Of a stretch of 64,000 nt of DNA, positions 41,770-50,741 are shown piece by piece. The position numbers and the translations under genes were made by a program. Each line of letters opens with the position of its first letter. The stretch's first letter is position 1. The notes beneath the pieces are model-generated. The model made no database searches, was not told where the DNA came from, and saw only the letters and a list, made by a program, of their open reading frames with translations. The DNA comes from CAZHNW01 sp942491575 (GTDB lineage: Bacteria; Spirochaetota; UBA4802; UBA5550), in NCBI GenBank assembly GCA_942491575.1, contig CALOBT010000025.1, forward strand, positions 1,550,001 to 1,614,000, written 5' to 3'.

Positions 41770-43452
41770 ATGAAACGCTTCACAGCATATCATTATTTTA
41801 TCATCATTACATTTTTAATCCTGACAATTTTCTCTTCTTGTAAAAAGGAAGAAAAATCTCCAGCGATTTCCGGAGACATCCAGACCGGTGACTTTGCAGG
41901 AGGAGACGCCATAAGGGTTCCCCTCATTGCCTGGGGGGCCGACCTGGTTACCATTTATGCCAATGGCAACATGCCCAAAACCATCAAGGGATCAATCTTT
42001 CACCAGGAAGGCCTCAACGTCGAGCTCTTCAGGGAAGATGACTTCAGAAAACAGACTGAAATGTTCATCCAGGGATCCCTTGTTTATCTCCGGGGCACAA
42101 TGGGAATGATAAACATGGCCTCTGAAAAGCTGAGCGGCAACCCGAAAACGCGTCCCGTAATAATCTACCAGCACTCATGGTCAGCCGGCGGGGACGCCCT
42201 TGTTGTGAAATCTGGCATAAACTCCGTCTCCGATTTAAAGGGAAAAACCGTAGCAATACAAAGTTACGGTCCCCACGTTGACTACTTCATGAAACTACTC
42301 ACGGATGCCCGCCTTCGTCCATCGGACGTAAATATTGTATGGACAAAGGACCTCCTGGGACCAAAGGGTGATACTCCCATGGCAAAACTATACCAGAAAA
42401 ATATTGATGCCGCCTTCGCCATCATTCCCGATGCACTGGCCCTCACATCCAACGGCACAGTGGGAACCGGAGCGGAGGACTCTGTAAAAGGAGCGAAAAT
42501 TCTCCTCTCCACTAAAACGGCCAACAGAATAATTGCCGACATCTATGCAGTTCGGAGAGACTATTTCGACCGCAACCGGGAAGAAGTCAAAAAGTTTGTG
42601 AGGGCCCTGATGAAGGCGGAAGAAGAGGTAAGGGATCTATTCAAAAGGAAGTCAGGCGATCAGTACAGCAATCTCCTTTCCATGGGGGGTAAACTGCTCC
42701 TGGATGATCCCGGGGCCACTGAGGACACGAAGGGCATGTATTTTGATGCGGAAATGGCGGGATACAACGAAAATGTCAGGTTTCTGTCAGACACAAAATA
42801 TCCCCGAAGCTGCAGAAAGCTGACACTGGAAATACAGACATCCATGATGGCTCTCGGAATTATTTCCAGACGGTCACCAATAGATATTGCAAACTGGAAT
42901 TTTGATGAGTTAAAGGCGGGACTCAAATATGCAACTGAAGTCCAGATATCCAGATTTGATCCGGGGAAGGTCCAGGCTATTGCAGAAAAACTCAGCACCA
43001 GGAAGGGATCTTCCCTGTTTTCCTTTGAAATATTTTTCCAGCCTAACCAAAGCATTTTTTCAGCAAACCAGTATATGACAGAATTTCAGCGGGTCATTGA
43101 AATGGCCTCAACCTATGGTGGCGCCATTATCACCGTAGAAGGACATTCTGATCCCATGAGCTATCTCAGAAAAGAGAAGGAAGGGGCGGGACAGGTAATG
43201 CTGAAAAAAATAAAACAGGCTGCCAAGAACCTTAGTTACAGCAGGGCCAGTTCCGTCCGTGATGAAATCGTAAAGTTTGCCGCATCACGGGGAATTACCA
43301 TCGATAAAAACCAGTTCACGGTAATTGGACACGGCATCAGTTCTCCGAAAAACACCGTCCCGAAAACAAGAGACGAATGGCTGAAAAACATGCGGGTACA
43401 GTTCAAGATCATGCAGGTCGAGGCAGAGGAAGAAGTCTTTAAGCCACTGTAA
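41770..43452 (+). CDS. substrate-binding protein / OmpA fusion lipoprotein
   Basis: 560 residues. Lipobox IFSSC (Cys24). Residues about 45-400 form a NMT1/phosphate-like ABC binding protein (INSVSDLKGKTVAIQSYGPHVDYFMKLL, given as its ends INSVSDLKGKTVAIQ and VDYFMKLL), and about 415-555 an OmpA/MotB peptidoglycan-binding domain (VEGHSDPMSYL, YSRASSVRDEIVKFA, FTVIGHGISSP). Such fusions are annotated as phosphate ABC transporter substrate-binding/OmpA proteins. A binding domain tied to the cell wall suggests sensing rather than import; no permease or ATPase is adjacent. First gene of an operon with the VWA and a second fusion protein. GAGAGGG precedes ATG. Confidence 0.82.
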   Translation: MKRFTAYHYFIIITFLILTIFSSCKKEEKSPAISGDIQTGDFAGGDAIRVPLIAWGADLVTIYANGNMPKTIKGSIFHQEGLNVELFREDDFRKQTEMFIQGSLVYLRGTMGMINMASEKLSGNPKTRPVIIYQHSWSAGGDALVVKSGINSVSDLKGKTVAIQSYGPHVDYFMKLLTDARLRPSDVNIVWTKDLLGPKGDTPMAKLYQKNIDAAFAIIPDALALTSNGTVGTGAEDSVKGAKILLSTKTANRIIADIYAVRRDYFDRNREEVKKFVRALMKAEEEVRDLFKRKSGDQYSNLLSMGGKLLLDDPGATEDTKGMYFDAEMAGYNENVRFLSDTKYPRSCRKLTLEIQTSMMALGIISRRSPIDIANWNFDELKAGLKYATEVQISRFDPGKVQAIAEKLSTRKGSSLFSFEIFFQPNQSIFSANQYMTEFQRVIEMASTYGGAIITVEGHSDPMSYLRKEKEGAGQVMLKKIKQAAKNLSYSRASSVRDEIVKFAASRGITIDKNQFTVIGHGISSPKNTVPKTRDEWLKNMRVQFKIMQVEAEEEVFKPL

Positions 43453-43469
43453 CCAAAGGAGGCGCTATT

Positions 43470-44189
43470 ATGAAAAAAACCACATTACTATATTTACTGC
43501 TGCCGCTTCTCTTTACTTCCTGCACGAAAAAGGAAGCATCGACAGAAAAAGTTAATGCAGTGGAAGAAAAACCGGTCATTGCCTGGTTCGGAAAGATAGA
43601 GAATGTCGCTGTCGAGACTGAAGTTTCCAGGAGAAACTTCTACATTATCTTTGACGGATCAGGGAGCATGAGCGGAGAAAAACTTGTTGTAGCCAAAAAG
43701 GCCCTGAAAAAATTCATAAAGGTAATACCCAAAGAAGCAAACATTGGTCTCTTTGCCTTTGATAACAATGGAGTATCAGAACGTGCCAAACTCGGATCAT
43801 CGCGCGACTTCATTATACAACAGGTCGATATCATAAGAGCGGGGGGAGGAACCCCCCTGGGAGAATCCGTTGAAAGGGCATACTCCAAAATCAAAAAGCA
43901 GGCAGGCACCCAGCTGGGATACGGGGAATACAACCTGGTAATCATCACTGACGGGCGTGCCACGGACGGAGACACACTAAATGATGCTGTCACCATGGTA
44001 TTAAATACAAGTCCTGTAATTATCCATACCATAGGCTTTCAAATAGGGACTGACCATGTGCTGAATCAGCCCGGAAAAATATTATATAAAACTGCCAACA
44101 ATTTAAAAGAACTGTCACAGGGTCTGGAGAAGGTCCTGGCGGAAACGGAGGATTTCACCGTCATTGATTTCAAAGCAGGAAAATTTTAA
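43470..44189 (+). CDS. von Willebrand factor A-domain lipoprotein
   Basis: 239 residues. Lipobox LFTSC (Cys18). A single VWA domain (about 55-225) has a complete metal (MIDAS) site: DGSGSMS (Asp62, Ser64, Ser66), Thr128 in GGGTPLGES and Asp161 in IITDGRATDG. MIDAS domains bind partner proteins through a divalent metal. It starts 18 bases after the first fusion protein (AAAGGAGG upstream) and lies 61 bases before the second, so the three products probably form one envelope complex. Confidence 0.85.
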   Translation: MKKTTLLYLLLPLLFTSCTKKEASTEKVNAVEEKPVIAWFGKIENVAVETEVSRRNFYIIFDGSGSMSGEKLVVAKKALKKFIKVIPKEANIGLFAFDNNGVSERAKLGSSRDFIIQQVDIIRAGGGTPLGESVERAYSKIKKQAGTQLGYGEYNLVIITDGRATDGDTLNDAVTMVLNTSPVIIHTIGFQIGTDHVLNQPGKILYKTANNLKELSQGLEKVLAETEDFTVIDFKAGKF

Positions 44190-44250
44190 ATTGCATTAAA
44201 AGGACTGAATCCCGTTTCAAGTAAAAATTATTTTATCAACAGAGAAAACT

Positions 44251-45801
44251 ATGGACAACATTAAACGATATTTGGGACTTTTCATATTACTTGCCGTAAT
44301 TGGTGCCGGGATAAACGTATTCTTCCTGAAAAAGGAAGAAACAAGAAAAATAACCTACAGCACCAGTGACGCTAAAAATCTTAAAGGCGATATATCCATC
44401 GCCCTCGACAGCTGGATCGGTTACTTCCCCTTTCGCTCACCTGTTTTCGGGAAGCTTATGCGTGATTCGGGATACCGCATAAAAATAATTGATGACAATG
44501 CTGACTACGGCGGCAGAATGAAATCACTGAAAGCGGGTGAAATAGATTTTGCCGTATGCACCGTCGACTCATATATAACCAACGGAAAATCCGTCTCCTA
44601 TCCGGGGGCCATCGTAGCGGTCATTGATGAATCGAAGGGAGGGGATGCCATTGTCTCCTGGATGAGAACAGTGAGCAACATTGACGAACTGAAGAAAAAG
44701 ACCGACGTCACCATAGCATTTACTCCCTCTTCACCAAGCGAACATCTCCTCAAGACTATCGGTGTCCATTTCGATGTTCCCATGCTGAAACAGAAGGATG
44801 GCCCATGGAGAATCGAGGTGGACGGCGCCGAAGCGGCGTACAAAAAATTTATTAACAGAGAAGTTGACCTTGCAGTCGTATGGGAACCACATGTCTCGGA
44901 GGCCCTGGCAAAACCGGGGACAATAAAAATAATGGGATCGGAGGATATTGACAAGCTAATTGTAGACATCCTCCTGGCTAACCGCAAGTTCGCTCAGGAA
45001 AAACCTGATCTCGTACTGCTGTTTCTTAAAAATTATTTCGAAACACTTAATGTCTACCTGGCATCCCCTTCAAAAATGGCGCGGGATATAAAAACACAGG
45101 TAAAGGTTAACCAAAAACAGATCTCCTACATGCTCAAGGGTGTAAAATGGATAGCGTATCCTGAAAACATACGCTGGTTTGGTCTGGTATCACAGAGTAC
45201 TTTAAACCAGCCGGAAATTATTGAATCGATTCAAACAACCGTGGGCATATTGAGGGACATGAATGACATCTCGGCAAATCCCCTTCCCGATGGAGACCCC
45301 TACACTCTTATCAATTCATCTTTCCTCCGAAAAATGTACACGGCAAGGTCAGGGGGCACCTCCCTCAGCCGCTATGAAGGCAATACCCTGACAAGGAAGT
45401 TTAAAAAACTTTCAAATTCAGAGTGGAAGAGGCTTAAGGTTGTTGGAGCGTTAAAGCTGAGGCCCGTCTCATTCAGAAGCGGAACCGATACACTCGACGA
45501 AAACGGAAGAAATCAAATACGGAATATCGTAGCAAATATCCGTCACTATCCCAACTTCAGAATTATGGTAAAGGGGCATACTGGACTGCGGGGTGATCGC
45601 CGGGCGAACGAAAAACTTTCCAGGGACAGGGCAAGTGCCGTAAAAAAGGACCTGGTTTATTCCTATAACATTGACGAAAACAGGATAAGACTGGTGGGGG
45701 CCGGCTCAAATGAACCGCTGCCGAAAAATCCCGACGAATCAGACAGGGAATACAACAGCCGGCTCAAACGGGTGGAACTCCTTTTTATCAGCGAAAAATA
45801 A
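44251..45801 (+). CDS. second substrate-binding / OmpA fusion protein, membrane-anchored
   Basis: 516 residues. Instead of a lipobox it has one N-terminal membrane helix (about 7-26). The binding domain (45-370: ISIALDSWIGYFPF, AGEIDFAVCTVDSY, VDLAVVWEPHVSEAL) is of the NMT1/TauA type and differs from that of the first fusion. The OmpA domain is at about 395-512 (VSFRSGTDTLDENGRNQI, VKGHTGLRGD, NEKLSRDRASAVKKDL, VGAGSNEP). It faces the periplasm and should bind peptidoglycan. The two fusions could sense two ligands or form a pair around the VWA protein. Its stop is 9 bases from that of the convergent XpaC-family gene. Confidence 0.82.
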   Translation: MDNIKRYLGLFILLAVIGAGINVFFLKKEETRKITYSTSDAKNLKGDISIALDSWIGYFPFRSPVFGKLMRDSGYRIKIIDDNADYGGRMKSLKAGEIDFAVCTVDSYITNGKSVSYPGAIVAVIDESKGGDAIVSWMRTVSNIDELKKKTDVTIAFTPSSPSEHLLKTIGVHFDVPMLKQKDGPWRIEVDGAEAAYKKFINREVDLAVVWEPHVSEALAKPGTIKIMGSEDIDKLIVDILLANRKFAQEKPDLVLLFLKNYFETLNVYLASPSKMARDIKTQVKVNQKQISYMLKGVKWIAYPENIRWFGLVSQSTLNQPEIIESIQTTVGILRDMNDISANPLPDGDPYTLINSSFLRKMYTARSGGTSLSRYEGNTLTRKFKKLSNSEWKRLKVVGALKLRPVSFRSGTDTLDENGRNQIRNIVANIRHYPNFRIMVKGHTGLRGDRRANEKLSRDRASAVKKDLVYSYNIDENRIRLVGAGSNEPLPKNPDESDREYNSRLKRVELLFISEK

Positions 45802-45810
45802 CCGGGCTGA

Positions 45811-46446
45811 TTATGTAGTCTTCTTCTGCTTTTTTCCCAATCCATCGAATTTGATGGATTTTTCCAGGAGGGAAAGCTCCGTATCGAGATCGAGGTAATC
45901 GTCATCCTGAAGCTTCAGGAGCTGTTTCTGGAAGGCGTCCTCGATTTTCACCATCATTTCCTCAACCTTTTTAAGGGTTTTGGCATTTTCAGAATTCGCC
46001 TCGTACTGAGAAAGGGTGGCATAGCGCTCTATGATACGAATAGTTGCATCCAGGTAGTAGTTGAGAAACTGACGGGCCGCCTTGACATCCTTGGGATCAT
46101 ATTCAAAATTATCGAATATTTTTTCAGCCACCGAGATTATGTCCCGGATCCTCCCTTTAACTTTTTCATCATCAACCTTTCTGGCCATTTTCTGCATCAA
46201 TTTGATTTGTTTTTTCCCCTTTGAGATTATTTTTTTCAGGTGTTCAGGACTCACACCGTGAATCTCTTCCAGTTCAACAAGTTTCTTATTGATTTTTTTC
46301 GGGGAGAGGAAAAGGGCACTTCCTATAATGCCCGCAATGGCAGTCGCCGCGGATAAAAGCAGGCCCATTTCAAAAAGTGAGAAGAATACAAAAAATACCC
46401 CCGCACCGACAGCGGATATGATGATGGATCGTAAAAGGCTCTTCAT
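45811..46446 (-). CDS. XpaC-family (5-bromo-4-chloroindolyl phosphate hydrolysis) membrane protein
   Basis: 211 residues: two membrane segments (about 8-28 and 30-46), then a long helical cytoplasmic region with KKIISKGKKQIKLMQKMARKV, DIISVAEKIFDNFEYDPKDVKAARQFLNYYLDATIRIIERYA (key residues F-L-N-Y-Y-L-D), matching the XpaC/Halogen_Hydrol family. Despite the name no hydrolase activity is established. In other genomes XpaC accompanies TelA (toxic-anion resistance) and binding-protein/OmpA/VWA genes; no TelA is in the window. AAAGGAAA precedes the ATG. Confidence 0.8.
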   Translation of the reverse strand: MKSLLRSIIISAVGAGVFFVFFSLFEMGLLLSAATAIAGIIGSALFLSPKKINKKLVELEEIHGVSPEHLKKIISKGKKQIKLMQKMARKVDDEKVKGRIRDIISVAEKIFDNFEYDPKDVKAARQFLNYYLDATIRIIERYATLSQYEANSENAKTLKKVEEMMVKIEDAFQKQLLKLQDDDYLDLDTELSLLEKSIKFDGLGKKQKKTT

Positions 46447-46659
46447 ATTTATTTCCTTTGCCGGTCACATCTGCTTATGCTATCAAAGGGGCCTAAACTT
46501 CCTCAACATGAAACAAACAGATATGAATGGCATTCAGCTGAATTCTTTAATAATAAAAAAAACGACTGCCTATGAAAATGTGAGGCTCTGAGGGTAATGT
46601 CAAGATAAATTTTAAGACTCCAGAGGAAAGAAATCCCCACCATACCATTGTTATTTTTA

Positions 46660-46687
46660 TTGACACAAAAAGTTACTGTACTATGCT
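46660..46687 (+). promoter_or_regulatory. predicted promoter of the TetR-family gene
   Basis: TTGACA (46660-46665), 16 bases, TATGCT (46682-46687); the operator 46697-46714 lies just past the expected start of transcription. Confidence 0.55.
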
Positions 46688-46696
46688 GTCCTCAAC

Positions 46697-46714
46697 GGAA
46701 TGAACATTCATTCC
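46697..46714. promoter_or_regulatory. TetR/FadR-type operator 1
   Basis: GGAATGAA-CA-TTCATTCC, perfect 8-bp arms. A near-identical copy is at 47355-47372. It resembles operators of TetR-type fatty-acid regulators such as Bacillus FadR (TGAATGA...TCATTCA). Confidence 0.75.
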
Positions 46715-46717
46715 GAT

Positions 46718-47293
46718 ATGGAGTCAATGTTGAAAAGTGATAAAAAAGACCGTATCCTTCAGGCGACCCTGAAACTGATAACGGAAAATGGTTTCCACGG
46801 CACTCCCGTATCAATGATTGCCGATGAAGCCGGCGTAGGATCCGGTACAATATACCGGTACTTCACCAATAAAGAAGCCATTATCACTGAACTCTATGAC
46901 ATTGTTCAGGAAGAGCTGAACCAGGCAATTCTGACGGGTATACCGGAAGGGGTAAGCATCCGGGATGAAATCTACATTAAATGGAAGAACATCCTTACCT
47001 TTTACACGAAAAACCCCTATAAGGCAAAATTTCTTGATCAGTACGCCTCGTCTCCCTTCGTAAGCAGTGAAGTGGCCAGAAAGAATAAAAAACGCTTCAG
47101 CCACTACGATGAATTGATCAAACGGGCCATCAGCGAAAGGGTAATCCGTGATGTTAACTACAGTTCCATCACAGTACTTATGTGGGGAGCAATTCAGCAG
47201 CTCGCTGAGAGGCATCGAACCCAGGGATTGAACATTACCACAAAGCTGATCGATGAAATATTTTCAATTTTCTGGGACGGCATCAAAGCCTAG
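46718..47293 (+). CDS. TetR-family regulator, FadR-like
   Basis: 191 residues. The helix-turn-helix (RILQATLKLITENG, SMIADEAGVGSGTIYRYFTNKEAI quoted as its ends SMIADEAGVG and YRYFTNKEAI) is typical of TetR; the C-terminal ligand domain resembles fatty-acid-responsive members (LMWGAIQQLAERH near 160). An ATG at 46700 lies inside the operator and too near the promoter to be the start; 46718 or 46727 (with GGAG close by) are the credible ones. It faces the acyl-CoA dehydrogenase gene and probably represses both it and itself. Confidence 0.85.
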   Translation: MESMLKSDKKDRILQATLKLITENGFHGTPVSMIADEAGVGSGTIYRYFTNKEAIITELYDIVQEELNQAILTGIPEGVSIRDEIYIKWKNILTFYTKNPYKAKFLDQYASSPFVSSEVARKNKKRFSHYDELIKRAISERVIRDVNYSSITVLMWGAIQQLAERHRTQGLNITTKLIDEIFSIFWDGIKA

Positions 47294-47354
47294 GGATCTA
47301 AATACTGAAGTATAAAAAAAATTCAGTATTAAAAAATATAAAATGCTCAAAAAC

Positions 47355-47372
47355 GGAATGAATATTCATTCC
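47355..47372. promoter_or_regulatory. TetR/FadR-type operator 2
   Basis: GGAATGAATATTCATTCC, a perfect 18-bp palindrome 73 bases before the acyl-CoA dehydrogenase start. Confidence 0.8.
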
Positions 47373-47445
47373 AAACACAGTGCCGTTTTGTGTGACCCGG
47401 CACTGCCTCAGGCGCGCCTGAAATATAATGTGAGGAGTTGTTGTT

Positions 47446-49314
47446 ATGGATAAAATTGTCGATAAACGCGACCAGGATTTCGTTCTCTACGAAATGCTCA
47501 AAGTAGATGAGCTTACAAAAACAGAAAAATACCAGGAGTACGATCAGGAAATGTTTGACATGGCGGTCTCCCTTGCCAAAGACATTTCTGAAGAGCATGT
47601 ACTCGGATGCTACCAGGAAGTAGACAAAGAGGGTGTTAAGTTTGACAACGGTGAAGTCTACGTACCCCAGCAGTACAAAGACCTCCACAAAATCATGAAT
47701 GACTCAGGGCTTTTCACCATGGGAATCAGCCAGGAATCAGGTGGACAGGGCTTCCCCTACACCATCGACATGGCTTCCAAGGAATACTACACCTTTCATA
47801 TGGGATTTTTCCTCTATCCCGAACCGGCAATTGGTGCTGCTCACCTCATCGATGTATTCGGAACAGAAGAGCAGAAAAGAAAGTACATGGACAAGATGTA
47901 TGCAGGCGTCTGGGGCGGCGACATGGTTCTCACCGAACCCGATGCCGGATCTGATGTAGGTGCCCTGAAAACAACTGCAGAAAGAATGCCCGACGGACGC
48001 TTCAAAATAAAAGGAAGTAAAATATTCATTACCGCCGGTGAAAACGATATGTTCGAAAACATCGTTCACCCCGTTCTTGCAAGAATCGAAGGTGATCCGG
48101 AAGGAACAAAGGGAATATCAATCTTCCTCGTATCCAAGTACCACATTAATGAAGACGGATCACTGGGAGAAAAAAATGATGCGGTTTGTACCGGCATCGA
48201 ACACAAGATGGGACTCAAGGGTTCCGCAACATGCAGTATGAGCTTCGGAGACAACAACGAATGTTACGGAGAACTCCTCGGTGAAGAGAGGAAGGGAATG
48301 AAGATCATGTTCCAGATGATGAATGAAGCCCGCCTCGGCATGGGCCTCCAGGGACTCTCCACCGCTTCAGCATCATATATGCATGCACTCCAGTACGCAA
48401 AGGACCGTGTACAGGGAAAACATATCAAAGACATGATGAACCCCGAAGCAAAATCCGTGGCCATCATCAAGCATCCCGATGTTCGTCGAATGCTCATGAA
48501 CATGAAGACTACCGTTGAAGGACTCCGAGGAATGGTTTACTACTGTGCACATGCCCTTGACAAGTCCCATGCTCTTGAAGGCGAAGAGGCGGATAAGTGG
48601 AAAAACCTCCTCGAACTCCTCGTTCCCATTGTAAAATCATACGGAACCGACGAAGGGTTCAGGGTAACTGAACTCGGCATCCAGATTTTCGGCGGCTACG
48701 GTTACTGCCAGGATTACCCCATGGAACAGTTCATGCGGGACCTGAAGATTGCTTCTCTTTACGAAGGAACCAACGGAATCCAGGCCCTCGACCTCGTGGG
48801 AAGAAAGCTGGGAGCAAAGAAAGGTGCGGTTCTCATGTCTCTCCTTGCAGAGATGAACGCCACCTTCGAAAAGTACAAGGAAACTGAAGGACTGCAGGCT
48901 ACTGCAGCGGCAGTTAAGGAAAATATCGACCTTCTTGCGGGCATGGCAATGTACTTCGCACAGTGCGGCAAAGAAGGAAAATTTATGGTTCCCATCTCCG
49001 GGGCTTTCCCCTTCCTGAACATGATGGGAGATATACTCCTTGGATGGTTCCACCTCTGGATGGCCGGTGTCGCATCTGAAAAGCTTGCAGACATCTACAG
49101 CCAGAAGGGTGTTGATACATCCGATAAAAAGGCCCTCAAAGCCCTTTCTGCAGACGACAAAGAAGTCGCCTTCTACCAGGGCAAAATGATGGGAGCTTCA
49201 TATTACGCTATGAATATTCTTCCCCGGGCGAAGGGATTGGCTGCAAGCATCAAGGCAGAGGACATGTCTATGATGCACATTCATGACGCTTCATTTGCCT
49301 GCGGAGAACTATAA
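47446..49314 (+). CDS. acyl-CoA dehydrogenase (long form with C-terminal extension)
   Basis: 622 residues. The core has LTEPDAGSDVGALKT (FAD/substrate site), GSKIFITAGEND, and the catalytic Glu440 in LYEGTNGIQALDL; QIFGGYGYCQDYPMEQFMRD is the FAD-pyrophosphate region. The last 150 residues match the C-terminal domain of long FadE-like enzymes. It makes the first oxidation of beta-oxidation and passes electrons to ETF. TGAGGAG precedes ATG. Codon choice is strongly biased (CTC for Leu, few rare codons), unlike neighbours, which suggests very high expression. Operator 2 places it under the TetR-type regulator. Confidence 0.93.
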   Translation: MDKIVDKRDQDFVLYEMLKVDELTKTEKYQEYDQEMFDMAVSLAKDISEEHVLGCYQEVDKEGVKFDNGEVYVPQQYKDLHKIMNDSGLFTMGISQESGGQGFPYTIDMASKEYYTFHMGFFLYPEPAIGAAHLIDVFGTEEQKRKYMDKMYAGVWGGDMVLTEPDAGSDVGALKTTAERMPDGRFKIKGSKIFITAGENDMFENIVHPVLARIEGDPEGTKGISIFLVSKYHINEDGSLGEKNDAVCTGIEHKMGLKGSATCSMSFGDNNECYGELLGEERKGMKIMFQMMNEARLGMGLQGLSTASASYMHALQYAKDRVQGKHIKDMMNPEAKSVAIIKHPDVRRMLMNMKTTVEGLRGMVYYCAHALDKSHALEGEEADKWKNLLELLVPIVKSYGTDEGFRVTELGIQIFGGYGYCQDYPMEQFMRDLKIASLYEGTNGIQALDLVGRKLGAKKGAVLMSLLAEMNATFEKYKETEGLQATAAAVKENIDLLAGMAMYFAQCGKEGKFMVPISGAFPFLNMMGDILLGWFHLWMAGVASEKLADIYSQKGVDTSDKKALKALSADDKEVAFYQGKMMGASYYAMNILPRAKGLAASIKAEDMSMMHIHDASFACGEL

Positions 49315-49373
49315 ATCTCATCCATTACCCCTAAAACCCATTATTAACGACCCGCAAGGGTCCTCCTGATTAT

Positions 49374-49414
49374 AACCGGGGTTCGCTTCTGGCGAGCCCC
49401 GGTTTTTATTTTTC
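49374..49414 (+). terminator. terminator of the acyl-CoA dehydrogenase gene
   Basis: AACCGGGGTTCGC / GCGAGCCCCGGTT stem, loop TTCTG, then TTTATTTTT. A small GACCC-GCAA-GGGTC hairpin (49349-49362) lies just before it. Confidence 0.85.
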
Positions 49415-49552
49415 TCTCCTCATTTACATTGACATTTTATTCCCTTTCTTGCAGGCTCTTTTTCAACAATTAAAGGCGATAATACTTTTTCATGGGATGG
49501 GAGAGGAAGTTTATCTCCCCCCAATCCCAAAAAGTTGCCATATGGAAAAACG

Positions 49553-50218
49553 ATGAAGAAAAAAATTTCGGGCATACTCTTTGACATGGACGGTGTACTT
49601 GTGGACAGCGAGCCACATCACTATGATGCAGAAACCATAATATTTCAGGAATTCAAAATCGATATTCCCCCTAAACTGCGCCATTCCTTTACGGGAATGT
49701 CAAATCATAGCATGTGGGAAACCGTGGCAATAAATGCAGGGCTGTCAGAGCCGGCTCAGAGCCTTCAGGAGAGGGCGGATGAAATACGGGTAAACTATTT
49801 CATGGGCCTTAAAAACCTGCAGCCAATTGATGGCATACCGGAACTCCTCGATTTACTTGAATCAAAAAAAATTCCCATTGCCCTCGCCTCCTCATCGTCA
49901 AGGGAGTTGATAGAGCTGATGCTGGAGCGTATCGGATTAACAGATTATTTTCCCTGCAGGATCAGCGGGGACGAAGTAACTGCTGGGAAACCCGCACCGG
50001 ATATATTTCTTGAGGCGGCACGTCGGATAGATGTTCCTGCGGAGAACTGTGCGGTAATTGAAGATTCCCGTAACGGCGTACAGGCTGGCCTGGATGCGGG
50101 GATGACTGTTTTGGGATATGCCTCACCCGGTGCCCCAGTTCAGGATCTGTCCGGGTCAGAGGAAATTTTTACTTCCATTAAAAGGCTCTCTGCATTTATC
50201 ATGCAGCATACTGATTGA
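49553..50218 (+). CDS. HAD hydrolase, beta-phosphoglucomutase/phosphatase-like
   Basis: 221 residues starting MKKKISGIL. Motif I FDMDGVLVDSE (Asp11, Asp13), motif II ALASSSSRE, motif III Lys in TAGKPAPDIF and motif IV VIEDSRNGVQAG are complete. The helical cap (about 20-85) is that of the beta-PGM/phosphoglycolate phosphatase subfamily. Substrate not predictable. Its TGA overlaps the start region of the following acetyltransferase gene, so they are co-translated. Confidence 0.88.
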   Translation: MKKKISGILFDMDGVLVDSEPHHYDAETIIFQEFKIDIPPKLRHSFTGMSNHSMWETVAINAGLSEPAQSLQERADEIRVNYFMGLKNLQPIDGIPELLDLLESKKIPIALASSSSRELIELMLERIGLTDYFPCRISGDEVTAGKPAPDIFLEAARRIDVPAENCAVIEDSRNGVQAGLDAGMTVLGYASPGAPVQDLSGSEEIFTSIKRLSAFIMQHTD

Positions 50219-50724
50219 TTTTAAAAATTAAATCCAAAAAGGAAAAATCCATCTCCGTGATAAAAATACGCCCCTGCACCGAAGAAGACCTTGAGGCTGT
50301 AAAAACACTCTATGCTGAATTCGTCGCCTATCATGCATCCCTGGACAGCAGTTTCACAAAAGTAAAACACCACGCCGGTCTTTTCGCAGAGTACATCAGG
50401 GAAAACCTGAAGAATGAAAAATCAAAAATGCTCGTGGCAGAAACGGAAGGCATCATCGCGGGCTATGCCTTTGGCCAGATCATGAACAAACCACCGGTCT
50501 ACTCCTCTCCCCGTTACGGTTACGTCGACAATCTCGCAGTAACAGAATCTCATCAGCACCGGGGAATCGGAGAAAAACTTTTCAACACACTGAAAACATG
50601 GTTTTCAGAGGAAAATGTTGACCGGATTGAAATATTTGCCGCACTGAGCAATCCTAAATCAACCGCCTTCTGGAGAAAAATGGGTTTTTCCCCCTACATG
50701 GAACAGATGTACCTTAAACTGTAG
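50215..50724 (+). CDS. GNAT-family N-acetyltransferase
   Basis: 169 residues from a TTG overlapping the previous stop; a GTG at 50257 giving MIKIRPCTEEDL would also fit the family start, and neither has a convincing ribosome site. The fold is clear: IRPCTEEDLEAVKTLY, YVDNLAVTESHQHRGIGEKLFNTL (acetyl-CoA loop HQHRGIG) and LSNPKSTAFWRKMGFSPY. Substrate unknown. Confidence 0.85.
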   Translation: MILKIKSKKEKSISVIKIRPCTEEDLEAVKTLYAEFVAYHASLDSSFTKVKHHAGLFAEYIRENLKNEKSKMLVAETEGIIAGYAFGQIMNKPPVYSSPRYGYVDNLAVTESHQHRGIGEKLFNTLKTWFSEENVDRIEIFAALSNPKSTAFWRKMGFSPYMEQMYLKL

Positions 50725-50741
50725 TTAATCAGAGTAAATCA

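Noticed and set aside
49349..49362. tRNA-like stem before the acyl-CoA dehydrogenase terminator
   Set aside because: Only a single GNRA-loop hairpin; no cloverleaf or T-arm motif.
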